A DNA stretch of 64,000 nucleotides from Tetrahymena thermophila SB210 (lineage: Eukaryota; Ciliophora; Oligohymenophorea; Hymenostomatida; Tetrahymenidae). A program made the translations under genes and the position numbers. The notes below the pieces were generated by a model. The model did not search any database and was not told the origin of the DNA. It saw nothing but the letters and a program-made list of their open reading frames with translations. Below are positions 1 to 13,774 of the stretch, piece by piece (within the stretch, counting starts at the first letter, position 1; each line of letters opens with the position of its first letter). The DNA lies in NCBI RefSeq assembly GCF_000189635.1, contig NW_002476519.1:65142-129141 (forward strand), given 5' to 3'.

Positions 1-3000
1 TGAATGAATATGTTAAATTAATTATTTGAGATTTCTTTAAATTAACAAAGGATAAGTTTGTATGAGAACTGTTCTACTAAATTATTAGATTTTATAAATA
101 TTTTAAATTTACAATAAATTTACTTGAAGTTATAGACGAAATTATTATTTGAGAGATTTTTATAGCTAAAATTAGATCATCTGAAAAGGCTTCAGAAATT
201 GCATTACTTTCATTAAAATTAAAAATAGAACATCAAAAAAAGTATTTTTGGGTATTTGTATCAAAAAACTCGCTTCTTTCTTATTAATTTTTTGATATCT
301 TGCTTGCTTGCTGGTTGACAAAAAATTAAATATCTTAATAATACTTCTTGGTAAATATAAATGAAATAATACCAAAATAATTATTCTAGCTATCTTGTAT
401 TTTGATGAGTTATTCGCTCAATTTGAGGAGATTAAATTATTTCTAGGTTAATACTTCTCTTCTAACTAAGTACATTTAGACGATTTTCTTATTTATAAGT
501 AGAAATTTAAAATATTTTGTTAAAAGACAAGAAAACCAATAATTTATTTGCTAAATACTTACTATTAATTGCTTTTAATTTTTTTGGTTCTTTACTTTTT
601 TAATTATTGCTTAAAAGGCGTGAAGATAACAAGTTTTAATTTGGAACAAATTTGAATTTTTTAGTTCTCCTTGATTATGGAGTAAGAAAAAAAAGGTAAA
701 TTACTGAATAAAATATGCTTAAAATAACCAATTTACAATAAATTCTTCAACTAACGTTATTATCATAGAATATTAGTTCATTATATAAATAGTTTTTTAT
801 TTAAGTCAGTTTGTTTAGCATGTATGATTTTTATGCAAATTTGTTCAAAATGATTATTTGAAATTATTTATTAATTTAGGATTTAGTTATTTTCTTTAAA
901 AGTAGCGATTAGATTATCTATCTTGCTTATTGAATACTACTAGTGGTTCTTCTTATTTTTTCTCTCAAATTTAATATAAAGTTTAAAAATAATTATGTTT
1001 TTAATTAGTTCTATTACCTGCTCGAGTAAGGAAGGATAACAACGACATGACTGATAGATGAGCTAACTAAGTTACTTTGAAACGTTACAAAAGATAATGA
1101 TATTATTAAATAATTGTAAGAAAATAGAATGAATAATTAGAGTTTTCCATTTCAAGATAATATAGTAGAAGAAAAAATAATCCTATTTAATAAATTTTGT
1201 ATTTTTGAGATTCAAGCAAGTGAGTGTGACGTGATATTTGAAGGAATTTTTTAAAAGCAAATTTAGGGCACAAAATAATGATGTAAATTAATTACTTAAC
1301 TCTTTTGTTTATCATTTTTAATAGAATAATTTGTTTGCAAGTGAATGTATGTGTTTTTTTGTTTGTTTGTATATGTGTGATTTTTGGGAATCAAAATAGA
1401 TAGCAGTACTGAATTATTTTAAAATGATCCTGACTATGAAAAAATGTTATGATTTGGAATACAAATTTGATAGTGGGTCTAAATGTGGATACCCAAAAAT
1501 ACAAAAGACTCAAGGAGAAACTTATTGGTTATGAGTGTAAATGTCTGCAAAGAAGAAAGAAATTTATCGAGAAATGTGCAAAATGCATAGTGTTTGAAAG
1601 ATTCAGAATTGGTAAGAATTAAAAATAAAATAGAAAGCACTGTTTCGCTAAGAAAATTCTATATGTATGTCGATTATATCTTTCGCATATAAAGGCAAGA
1701 TGCTAATCATTACAAAAGAAGAATAATTATAGACTGTATTATTTTAAGAAATCATCAGAATTTATATGTTTGGGTGCTTCATTTAATATTTCTAATTTTT
1801 AAACTAATCCTTTAAAGCACTTACTTAGACATCAGGGTTTTTTTTGTTCGGATATAATTTTTCTTCTCTTTTAAAATTAGATTAGATTAGCGAATTAGTT
1901 GCTATTTATTTGAGTATTTGCTAAGTATGTTCATTTATTAGAATTTTAAAAGATTTTACTTAGATTTGAGATGATTTTTAGTTAATTTCATTTTTCAAAG
2001 TGATTATTTGGCTATTTTAGTTTAGATGTTAATTATTCCATTTTAATTTAAATGGTATTTATTGTGTATAAAAATTGCATTTTATAATCAATTTTGCATT
2101 TTGTTTTGAAATTTAAATTTGATTTTTTGAAATACCAAGTGTTATTTGCTTGCTTGTTGCAATAAAGAATTAAGTTCATTAGAATAATTGAGGTTTAAAA
2201 TTGGATGAATTTAGAAATAGGATTTATTTAACGGTTTGATAAATTTGTATCTGAGGAATTAAATTTGGCTTGATTTTGTTATTAAAGGAGAAGATTTAGA
2301 TTAAAAACTGATTTATATTTTTTGCTATTTTGAATAGTCCGCATGTAAATAGCAATTAAAGAAGAATCAATTAGTCTCTTTTTTAACCAAGTATTTTGAA
2401 CGAAAATTTATTTATTTGGTTGATTTTTAATATATTTGCGAGCAACAAAAGCAAGCTGACAAATAAATTAAAAATACAATTTAAATTTAAGCCATTAAAA
2501 TTAGTGCTTGATAGCCATAAGTAAATATTTCATAAAATACAGCGTAACATAAATTTATTGTATATAATTGACATTAGGATTTCTAGTTAAATTGATATAA
2601 ATATCCAAGTAATTAAAATAATCTTACATCGAAAAAGATATTTGTTTCTAAAAAGCGAGAAATAGAATGAGAATCTCAAATTTTTTTTTCTTTTTGGAGG
2701 GGTTACATTATAATTAGAGGGGGGTTTAAGCTAATTAATAAACCTAATTATTTTTAAAAATTAAAAGCAAATTATTAAGCCCCTCCTCAACAATTAATAT
2801 AAGAATTAATTGAAGGGGACGTTTGATAAAGTAGAAGGCAATAACAATTATATATTGATTAATGTTGATTAAATGCTTAATAAATAGGGGGGACTGACTG
2901 CTTTCCTTTTTAAATAAAATTTGTTTATTTGCGAGAAAAGAAGAAAGAGAGTATTTATTATATATTTAAAACTGATAGGCTGAAAGATAAAAAGGTATAA

Positions 3001-4226
3001 ATTTAGATATTGTTTATTTATTTATTTTTTTGATTGTTTGCTTGTTATTTTGTTTGACCCTTCAACCAATAAATAAGCTCGAAGAAATACTAATTAATTT
3101 TACAAAGTGAAAAAATCAGTAATATATCGTAATTCTCCTCGAATATTTCTACATTCGTAGATTTAATAAATGACAATTACTCAATTCGAATCTCTATAGT
3201 AAAACAAATTATTTAATTAAATATCAATCAATTAGAGCGACCCCTAAGATATTATTAAATAAGACGGGTGATTTTTTGTTACAATATTTCACTCATTCTT
3301 TTATACATTCATTTTTAAGTTTAAATATTAAAATGGAAATTTAATTCAACCTGCTAGATTATCACTAAAAGAGTGATTCTCACAACAAAATTTGCTATAT
3401 GTGATATCAATATAAACAACTTTTTCATTTACAGTGTTGCATTTGGAGTAAATTCCCTTTTCTCGTATATTTTGAAAAAGAAGAAGCAAGAAAAGATAAG
3501 CAATAATATAAAAATAAAAATAGAAAAAATGATAGAGCTAGAGGCAAAGAAAAATTGATATATAGACAGTTTAATAGCTAGAAGGTTTTGCTTAATTTGT
3601 TATTGGTTTTCTTAATTAAAATATTGGTTATGTTTTCAGTGATAACTTATGTATTTTATTTATGATTTATTTTGTAGCCCCTAGTAAAATGTAAATGCTT
3701 TGCTAATAGAACTTATTATTACTTTAGTACATAATATTTTTAATTATACAAAAGAAATAAATACATTTATTTATATCCTTTTTTTGTCTTGTTATTTAAT
3801 TTATTTATTTTTCTTAGAATACGATCAAAAAAAATTAATTGATTGAATATCAAAAATAATTAAGGGGAGAAAAGCGATCAAAGAAAAAATTTAAGATTGG
3901 CACTGTTCAATCAATCATTAATTCATTAATAAATACATAAAGAAAGCAAATGAAATAATAATTAATAAATTAATTGATAAAAAAAGCAAGAAAAAAATTC
4001 ATCTACTATTACATTAATAATTTGAATAAATAGAAATCAAGATATATCAAAAAATCATAATTTTTTCTTAATACAAACAATTAAATTTAATAATCCTATA
4101 AGTTTACCTGAGGTAGAGAGACTCTCAGCCTAGATTGTAAAAGATTTAATAAATAAAATTGAGTTATTAAATACAAGAAGAAACAAGCGCACTCAAAAGA
4201 ACAAACAAATATACAAAACAAAAAAT
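1..4226. other. AT-rich region upstream of the kinase gene, no supported gene
   Basis: I see no gene I can support here. A stretch on the + strand at 1449-1914 stays open for about 155 codons in the ciliate code, begins with ATG after an in-frame TGA and has several cysteines. Openings of that length are expected now and then when TGA is the only stop, and I found no known domain. G- and C-rich clusters at about 2695-2895 are unusual for the base composition and include an imperfect inverted repeat. The last 500 bases probably hold the promoter and 5' leader of the kinase gene. Confidence 0.5.
2717..2788. repeat. Imperfect inverted repeat of G-rich and C-rich arms
   Basis: A GAGGGGGGTTTAA arm (2717-2729) faces TTAAGCCCCTCCTC (2775-2788), which is its approximate reverse complement, across a loop of about 45 nt. 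More G runs follow at about 2815 and 2887. In DNA this AT-rich such runs stand out, but nothing shows a function. Confidence 0.4.
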
Positions 4227-7200
4227 ATGGAAACCGAAGGCGGAGGCTAGGAGCCGAACAACAGCTCTATCATATTTAGCTAAACAGACAACAGCGTTGA
4301 AATCACCCCATAAAAAGTTAACTCTGAAGAAGACATCCAGCCCTCTCTCATTGTAGAGCCAAGGCTAGAAAATAAAAAGCGCAACAAGTCTTTTTAAAAG
4401 AAAAATAGAGAATAGATGAGAAACAGAATTAAAAGTAATAGTCCATTCCATTCCTTTTTTTTAATTAAATTTAATTTTTACACTAACAAAAATATTAATA
4501 AATCAATCAATCAAAAAATCAATTCATCTAATTAATCAATTTGTTTTTTTGTTTGTTTATTTTCTTGCTTGCTTGATAGGAACCTTCCTTTACATTCTTA
4601 CCTATAAATTAATAAACATTTTGGCAGATTGGTTACCATTTTCTACCTCGAACTAATTAAATTTTGATTTTTTTCGTTTGTTAATGATGATTCGATAGTA
4701 AAATACTGTTTGATTATTTGGTCAGTTAATTGATGTTGGATATAATTTTTAATGTAACTGAGAAATTTTTATAAAAAAAGCATTTATCAATATAGAGTGA
4801 TTATTATATGTTATGAAATTTCTACTAATTAACTAAATTAATAATGTGATTGATTGTCTTGTGAAATTTAAAATTAGTCTTTTTATCTTCAGCTGATTTA
4901 ATTGCTTTTCAGCAACTGCGAAATGTGTAATAATAAACAAATGAATGGATTTGCTTAGAAAAGCATCGAGCAATACATGCTCTTTGCTATGATTTATTGT
5001 AAAAACTTACTATTTGATATATGGAAGAATGGATCATTCAATCATTGATTAATTTATTAATAATAATTTATTTAATTTGGATTTAAATTTTGTGAGAAAT
5101 CTAATTAAAATTGCTTTAGTTTTGTTTTCGCAATTAAAAAATACTTGAAAGGCATTTTCTCAAAATAAATGAAAGATCATTTCTTTATTTGCTGGATTAA
5201 AAATGCAAACTAAAAAAGCGAATTTGTTTAGAAAAAAGCTAAAACAAAGCACTATTAAAGATTTACGAGATTTTTATAAAGGGATAATTAATTTTAAGGC
5301 AAAGAGTAATAGGTAGAAGTATATATTACTTTTAGCCCTATTTATCTAATTATCTATCTGTTGTATTGAATAAGAACTGGTTTGTCTGATGAAATTGATG
5401 TTTTGCTATTTTGAATTGATTTATGACGCATTTTATAAATAAATAACAAGCTTATATATTTATTTCACTATCTAATAATATTTTTAAATTAAATTTCAAT
5501 AGACAGTCTCTTTAGTAATAGCAAGAATAACAGCGTAGCTTGCAGCATGGAAAATCTAGTTGATACTCTATAGCAAAATTAGCAACTACAATTGCCTGAA
5601 CAGTCAAATTCTATGAACATCATTTCAACCTCTATGGTCCTTTCTTCTGACTTTAACACTTGTGAGACTTCTACTCAACTTGCTGCTCCTGCTCACTCAA
5701 AACCAAATCATTTCCAAACAGAAACTCACCCAAGGAAGTAAGTCTTCATCAGACTTCAGTCATTTGAAGACCAAGACCAGATAGAGAGGGACAGAGAACA
5801 AGGAATATTTAAAATTTCTGGAAACTTCAACGACTTCTATGAGCTCAAAGGTATTTAATACTATTCAAACATTTATTCATTTTTTAAATTTAATTTAATT
5901 GATTAACTTACTCACATACTTAATAATATGCTAAATTTATCTTAATTTTTTTGTTCTGCACGAAAACAAATTGATAAATGGATCCTCACTTATATCAATA
6001 TTATCTATAAAATGACATTGCAAATAGCTCCATTTAACATCATTAATCAATTTTATCTATGTCGGAAATTTGTTTCATGACGAATTTTTACTTTTTAATA
6101 ATGGTCTAATTTTGACCATATAAGAAATTTAATTTACACTTTTATGATAATACTAATTATAAATTATAGAAATTCTCGGAGAAGGTTGTGTAGGACTTGT
6201 GAAGAAGGCAGTCCGTAAATCAGATGGATAAGTGTTCGCAGTGAAGACAGTGAGAACTCGTGATGAGGAAACCATTGAAAATGTAAAATTAAATTTTATT
6301 AATGAGTGAAACAAAACAAGAGAGGAGTAAGATGTATTATGTATGAGAAAAGAAAGAGGAAGCAAATAGAATAAATTTGAAATTGGTATTTTAAACAAGC
6401 CTTGATTAACTTTTAGGTTAATCAATCAATCTTCTTTCTATTTTAATTATAAATGCAGAATTCTTCTGCTCATTTATTAAAGTATTATTTCTTTCATGCA
6501 TGAATGAATGGATAAAGAAATAATCTTACCATTCATTATTAATATAATTTATTGTACTATTCCAAATTTTCTTAAATTTCCTTATTCGAGGACATGCATG
6601 CATACATGCATATAAACATACATTAATAATTAATATGTAATTTCATTTGAAAATCACTAAAAAATAAATTTAATCAATTTCTAAATCAACTTGAATTTAC
6701 CTGAAAATTATATTTAATATTTTCTCATCCTTGCTTGTGTGTTTGCTTACTTGCTTTTTTGATAGTAATTTTACAATGATTAACTCAGTTTTTTTTAATC
6801 AAAGATTAAGTAAGAGTTCTTACATTTAAAGTAATTGAATCATCCCAACATAGTTAAAGTCTATGAGCTCTACATTGACAACCTCAGCGGTAAAATTCAC
6901 TCAGTTATGGAACTCATAAATGGAAAGGAAATGTTCGAAGTCATTCACGAGCTTGGCCATTATTCAGGTAAAAATTATATTTTAAAACTAATTCGGAAGA
7001 AAAATGAAGATAAAAAAATTGAATTTTGCTTTCAAGCAAGCAAAAAATTTGAAAATGTAAATGAGCTAGATTAAGGGTTTGCAAAAATGAGCCTAATTTA
7101 AAAAGTAAAATTATAGAAAAGAATAACGTTGGCCAATCTGCTAATTACATCAAGTAGAAAAAAAATAGACAAAGATATAAAGATACTTTAAAAATACAAG

Positions 7201-10200
7201 ATATATTTGATGTTAAGCGAAAAAGGCTAGGTCAAGCAGCTTAAGTTAAAATTATTTCAAACTTTTTAACAGGATAGAGAAAAAAAAGGGAAGCAAATTT
7301 CATCTTTGAGAAAAATATCGAATAAATATAAGCAATTTGAAGACGCAATTTGAGCAATTTAGATTACTCTCTAAGATTCTAAAAGAAATAGATAAATCTA
7401 TCTAAACACGTTTACAATTTTACTTAAGACTTCGCTCATTTGAAGAAAAATTGGTTTAACTTTTAAATTAAATTGGGTTATTCTACGAATAAACAATAAG
7501 TTAAAACTGTAAAAAAATATAAATTTTTCTTCAAATCTCCTTTTATTGATAATAGCCAGCCAACAGATATATTAATTATTAAACTGAATAAGCAAAAAAG
7601 CAAAAAAAAGCAATAAAATTTAAGATTAAAAAATAGTAGCGCAAATCATTTATTTTTACCACAAACATAATTATTACTTTGCCATAATTAAATTTCATCC
7701 TTGTCTTTGTTAATTAATTTATACTTATCTGAATTTACTCAAAATCTTCCATTAAATATTTAATCAACTCTCCGCAAACACACTAATTAATTTCTCTTTT
7801 AAATTTTTAAAAGATTTATTCATTTATTTTTTAATAATGTAAATATTTTTTTAACCATAAAATATTTTTATAATAAATAGAACTAGTTGCCAGTAAAATA
7901 TTTTCTCAAATCCTCGATGCTATTGCTTACATGCACTAAAACTATTGCTGTCACCGCGACTTGAAACCCAACAACATCCTCTGCAACAGTGGTAGATTAT
8001 TAAATTTCTAATTTCTTTTATTAATTTGTTTGTTTCTTTGTTTTGGAAATGGCATCATATATTTAAATATAAAAATATGCAAAGATATTCTTCAACTTAA
8101 TGAATGATTATTTCAAAAACCAATTTCAACATAAAAATTTAAAATAATCCAACCCAGTTTAACATAAATTTCAATTCAATTTAATTAATGTAATTTTTAT
8201 TTAATTAATTGTGCTTTCATTTCAATTAAAATATTCTTACTATTCACCACCAAAAAAAAATCTTTCTAATTCAAAATACAATTTTGTTTATTAGCAAAAA
8301 AAGGGGGAAAAAAAATTTTTGTTCCAATTTTTGCAAAGATAATTTTAAATTACATTTCAATCTCCTTTTTTGATGTAAAATCTTAATAAGAATAAATAAT
8401 ATCTAAAAACAATTTACCATTGCTTTTCCACAATCATCAAATTAATCTCCGATGAATACCAATTAATTAACAAAAACAAATATAAAAACTTTCAGCTATA
8501 AAAGTAATGCTAACAATTAAATAGCAATAGATTTCAGTGGTTGCAAAAAAACTTACTAACTTTATCTTACATTTTAATTGAACGAAACCAATTTTTCTTT
8601 ATTATTTCTTCTCACTTTGATCGTTCCAATTTTTTCCGATAAATATATCTAAATTATAAATAAATACTACTTACTTACTATGATTTGAAGATTAATTTAA
8701 TAAATTTAGATGACTACATTCATATTTTAATATATATATAGATTATTTTTAATAGTCTTAAATCTAGATTTTTATAAAAATTTCTTTATCATTTTTTTGA
8801 TTTTTCACATCTAAATGATTTATTTAATTTTGACTATTTTTACAAAATCCTCTTTTGTCTTAAGATTAATTTTGATTGCCACTTTTTAGTTGAAGAATTT
8901 TCTCTTATTAATAAATAAATATTAATCATTTTTCTTTTATATTTAGATGGCACTGAAGTTAAAATTACTGATTTTAATGTTTCCAAATTCAGTGATCACT
9001 ACAAGAACTATCAAGGAGGAGAAAGCATCATTCACTAGAGCATCAAGATGTGTACCTATACTGGCACAATGGCTTTTTCTGCTCCCGAAGTATTCAATGA
9101 AGAAATTTGCTATGACGAAACAATTGACATGTGGAGTGCTGGCTGTATCTTATTTACTATGCTCTCCGGTAGAGAACCTTTCTAAGCAGAATAGTAATTA
9201 ACTACTTTAAAATTTATTTTAATCTACATTAAAACTAATTTAAATCGCAATCCACAACAATTTACAATAAATTGCTATGTAACACAACAAAAAACATTAA
9301 AATAATTTCAGAATTTTTTATCATTTTGAGAATAAAAATAAAAGAATGTTGGAAAAAAACAGCTAAATCTTCCATTTTAAAAGCAACTTCAATTTTATCT
9401 CTAATAATATTATTTTTTTTCCTTTTCTATTGATTTTAGAATAATATTTTTTACAATTTCAATGCGTATAAAAAAAAAAAAAAATTACATTTCTGATGTA
9501 TTATTTGCTTAACATATATCTATCTATCTGGGAATTATTAAATCGTTTATTACTTAACCAATCAAATGATAAATTCAATTTGAATTTTTTTTAATAAGGC
9601 TTAATATCCAAAAAAAATAAGAGTGTAAGTCAAATTCTTAATAATTTCCAAATAAGAAAACGAAAATAGAAAAAGAAAAAAAAACAGACTTTGTTTACTT
9701 TTTTTTGTTTAATAAAAAAAATCTGAGATTAGGATTTGATAAGAAATAATTCCAATTAATATTTATTCTTTTACAAAATTGAAAAAGGCAAAGTATTTAA
9801 TTATAATTGTCAAAAGTATGATCGTATAACATTATTAATTAATAAATCAATCAATCATTGCTTTTCTTCCTTTAATAAAAGAAAATATACTATAGCTTAT
9901 CAGAAATGACATAATTTTATCAACTAAACCATTTATTTCTTTTTCTCTCACTCTACAATAATCAAAGCACAAATTACTTAATCATCATTTAAACTCATAA
10001 ATGATGCTTGCAAGATTATTTTATTTCAATTAAGTACAAAGCAATTATAGAACCAATCTTACATAAATAATTGGTTATATTTTAATTTATTTTAATTAAC
10101 AAGCATTTTAATTGTTATTTTAGGTGATTATACATTTATAACAAAATTATATATCAATCTCACAAATATTTAGCTTTTAATTACTCTTTAATATTTATTG

Positions 10201-11973
10201 ATTGATACTTATTATCAATTAATAGATAACCATTTATTATAATTTTCAAGACTTAATAGCCAATTTATTGCGCATTTTCACTTTTCATTTAAATATTTTG
10301 CTAAATATTTCTTTTTAAATTTAATTAGTGTTCATGACCTTGTCAAGTTAATTTGCTAAGGAAAGTACAACTTTGATGACCCAGTTTGGTAAGACATCTC
10401 CTCTGAGGCGAAGGATTTGATTTCAAAGTGCTTGACTGTTGATTCAACATAAAGAATAAAACCAGAAGAGGTATTTATTTAATTAATTAATATTTTAATT
10501 TATTTATTAAACAAAAATAAATTTGGCCATACTAAATTGCATAAATCTAGACAAATTTAAATAATTTGAGTCTAATTTCATTAGAGATAGTACAAAAAAT
10601 GTGATTATAGTTGCTAAAAACACTCTATTACTATCGATTTTATAATTTAATCACTTATTTAATTAATAAAACAGGCTTTAAAGCATCCTTTTATCACAAG
10701 AGCTAGAGTAAGCAGCAGCTTTTCTTCTATGACTAATGAATGTGCCTCACCTGTTAAAATTCCCATTATCGATATTTAATAAATCCAACCCTTTATTGAA
10801 ATTGAAGAAGAAAGAAATGAAGGGGTAAGCACTACTCCTGCTAATGCAAATTTATGTAGAAAATAATTAAGCCAAAACATAGACAGACTCATTGTAAATA
10901 ACTCCAAAAAGAATAAAAATTTAACTAAATTTAGCAATGAGCGTCCTAGAGCTGTTAGTAGCATTTGCATCTAACTTTGCAACTAATTTGATTACCAGAG
11001 CTTACTAAATAATCAATAAACGTTAAATGGCCACTAATTCACCGAATTGGAAAATCATGAAGAATAAGAAGAAGAAAATGATGAATAATACAATGAAGAA
11101 TAATTCTAGAGAAAAAGAAAGAAAAAATTTACTATGATATTTAGTAAGGAAGACTGCTTTTCAAATCACGCAGATACTGACTCAAGTTCAAATAATCTTG
11201 TTAATAAAAATGAATAAAATAAAGTTAGTAAAGAGCAAACTAAAAATTAAAGTATTTGCAAATTGCCATAATTTGACTCATTAAAAAACCGTTCTACTAA
11301 CTGGAAAAAAAAATCAAATTAATCAAGCACTTAAAATTTGTTAGAAGATTCATCACAGTAGCAACTAGACAATTAAAATATGACAACATCTTCTTCTTCA
11401 TCTTCTTCCTTATCTTCTTCTTTGAGTCCTAAAAACTAAAGTTTCTCAAACAGTCGTAATAGAAATTCTAAATCCAAACAAAACTTATACTGGAACGATG
11501 AAGAATCTGAAAATTATTCTGTCTCTGATTTCGTTTCAAATAACAACGACTCAAAAAGCAAAAGAAAAAGCAATAGTAAAACTGCTTCTAACGAAAGCAG
11601 CATGTCATTCATCAAAAATGCATTCAAATCTTTTAAAAAGAGATTCGTTTTTTCATTCTAAAGAAGCAATTTGAACAGCCAAACCCAAAGAAGCTTTTCT
11701 TGTGACATTTAAAATTCTGAAGATTTTAAAAAAATGCAAGAAAATCAAGAAGCCTTGATAAATGAAATCAATCTGCTTAGATGCAAAGAAAACTCCAATA
11801 AAAACTAATAAATTAACCAATCTTATTGCTCATTCACAAGCGGCATTGAGGCTCTCTCAAAGCTCTGCGTACCAACAATAAATAGATTAATTAACCCACA
11901 AAGCAAATTCAGCAACAGTAAAAATGTTAATTCCAGTGCAAACCCAAGAGTAGAAATCAACATCAAAGAATGA
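4227..11973 (+). CDS. Serine/threonine protein kinase with DFN in place of DFG
   Basis: Eight exons: 4227-4434, 5503-5850, 6170-6282, 6805-6967, 7881-7991, 8947-9193, 10329-10470, 10675-11973; all junctions keep phase and give 876 residues ending at TGA. The kinase domain covers about residues 186-455: glycine loop GEGCVG (189-194), lysine in VFAVK (211), a candidate helix-C glutamate (227), catalytic loop HRDLKPNN (Asp 304), SAPE and DMWSAG. The magnesium motif DFG reads DFN (323-325), so the glycine is missing while the aspartate is kept. The N-terminal 185 residues and the 420-residue Ser/Asn/Lys-rich tail have no domain I recognise; the tail includes a serine run near 11386. The overall look is CAMK-like, but I cannot assign a family or substrate. 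Exon 1 is the least certain part: it joins across a 1068-nt intron. A later ATG at 5547 would give a shorter protein. Confidence 0.9.
8296..8307 (+). other. A7G5 purine tract in kinase intron 5
   Basis: Seven A followed by five G, then eight A, within the 955-nt intron between exons 5 and 6. It contains A5G5, the kind of tract known to set the boundary of the M internal eliminated sequence in Tetrahymena. One isolated tract is weak evidence. Confidence 0.3.
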
Positions 11974-13774
11974 AAGAACAAGCAATCGAAACTAACTGAC
12001 ACTTCAAGAAGACATTCAAAATTATCAGCAAATATTAAAACCATCTAAATAAATATGAAGATAATTTAACATTGATAAAAATATTACTAAAAACAAACAT
12101 AGAGAAGGACTAGCATTTTATTGATAGCTCTTCTACCCTAAAACAAACAAACAAACAAAATATTCTTTTAAAACTCAAACTAGTATGAATAACTTGATTT
12201 AATCTCTTTACAAAAGAAGGTATCTATCCCACCAGTAAACAAATCATTAGCCAAATAAATAAATAAGTAAGTAAGCAAGCAAGTACAGGTTCTAACTAGT
12301 TGATCTTCAATTATCTATTTTAAAATAAATCTTTTTAAACATAAATCATTAGAAACATCTGTAAAAAAACCAAACACACATACACATAAACAAATATTCT
12401 AACAATCGAACATAGAATAATAAATATAATTATATATATAAATAAATAAATATATAAAATAAACTAATAACCATAATCCACCTTATCCACCTTATAAATA
12501 AAAAATATAAAACATACTAAATTAAGATAAAGATCTCATACAATTTTAATTTATTCATATTAAAAAACAAACATTAAACCATGTTAAATTATCTCAAACT
12601 ATAATTTAGATAACAAATTAAATAAATAAATAAATAAAATCTATCTATGTAAGTATTCCTTTATCCTTCTTATTTATATATCTCTCTATCAAATAAATAT
12701 CTATTAATTTTTTCAATGCTCTTTTTAATATTACTTTAATGCCATTTTTATTTTTATTAAATTTGTTAAAATAATTTCACCTCTTTATATTTTTTTTAAA
12801 TAATTTTGAACTATTTGCATAATAAATCAAATAATATACTTTAGATTCATATCTGGAAAAAAAATGTTTGTATGTGTGTATATTATATTTCTTTAAAATA
12901 TTTACTAAATTATTTATTTAAAATATATGGCTAATGATGGTTTAAGTTTTTAAATATTTTAAGCCAATTTTCTTTGGTATTCATTAATTAAATATATTTA
13001 ACAAATTAATTATATTGAAATCATTTTTTGATAATATAAGGCCTTATATCCTGCTTAATTTTATTTGATAAAAGATATTTCAAAGCTAATTAGTATACTG
13101 ACTGAATTTTGTTTAAATACGTTTTTTATATACTATAATCATCATTTATTAAAACCAACCCCTACCCCATCTTATCCCTGTTTAAGAAAGGAAAATTTAC
13201 AAAAAAAATTATCAATAAATAATTTATATTGAATAAATATATCTATTATGGTATAAAATAAATTATAATAAATAAATATTAAATTGAGATTATACTTTAG
13301 AAGCAAAAAAAAAATTTGCAAAAAGTATTTGAGAATGTTAAATTTTTAAAACGCAAATTGATTATTTTTAAAAAAGGTATAATTAATATTTAACAACTTT
13401 GTTTATTATAAATTCTTTGATGTTTCATCAAATATTTAATTAATATATTTAAAAGTTTTCAATTTATTTTGTATTAATTTTAATTATTTATTTATTTACT
13501 AATATGTATTTGTCTGTCTTTTAGAAGTTAGTTGTGATTTTTCGTTTGAAATTTGACGGAATTTGTTAAGATTGATTGATATCTTCAATTTTCAAACATT
13601 TGGAGAGATATAAGTATTTGTTTATATATTTATTAAATTATTTTGAGATGTTTAAAGATACATATATAATTATATTGATAAGTAAATAAATAAATGCATA
13701 TAAACATATTCATACTATTTTAATTAAACTTTCTAAAAAAACTTTAAAAATTAAATATATTTACAAATAGGAAT
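11974..13774. other. Intergenic region between kinase and PDI-like genes
   Basis: About 1.8 kb of very AT-rich DNA holding the kinase 3' end and the upstream region of the next + strand gene. I see no open frame with domain content. A sequence at 13149-13166 resembles the chromosome breakage sequence only in its AAACCAACC core. Confidence 0.5.

Noticed and set aside
1449..1914. 155-codon open frame starting MIWNTNL in the ciliate code
   Set aside because: With TGA as the only stop in AT-rich DNA, openings of this size arise by chance; no domain, no splice support and no paralogue in the window.
3373..3558. 61-codon open frame ending at TGA
   Set aside because: It starts at GTG, has low-complexity Lys/Ile/Asn composition and no context; probably chance.
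13149..13166. Possible chromosome breakage sequence
   Set aside because: It shares only the AAACCAACC core with the Tetrahymena 15-mer TAAACCAACCTCTTT and has several mismatches, while the functional site tolerates few. No telomeric repeats are nearby.
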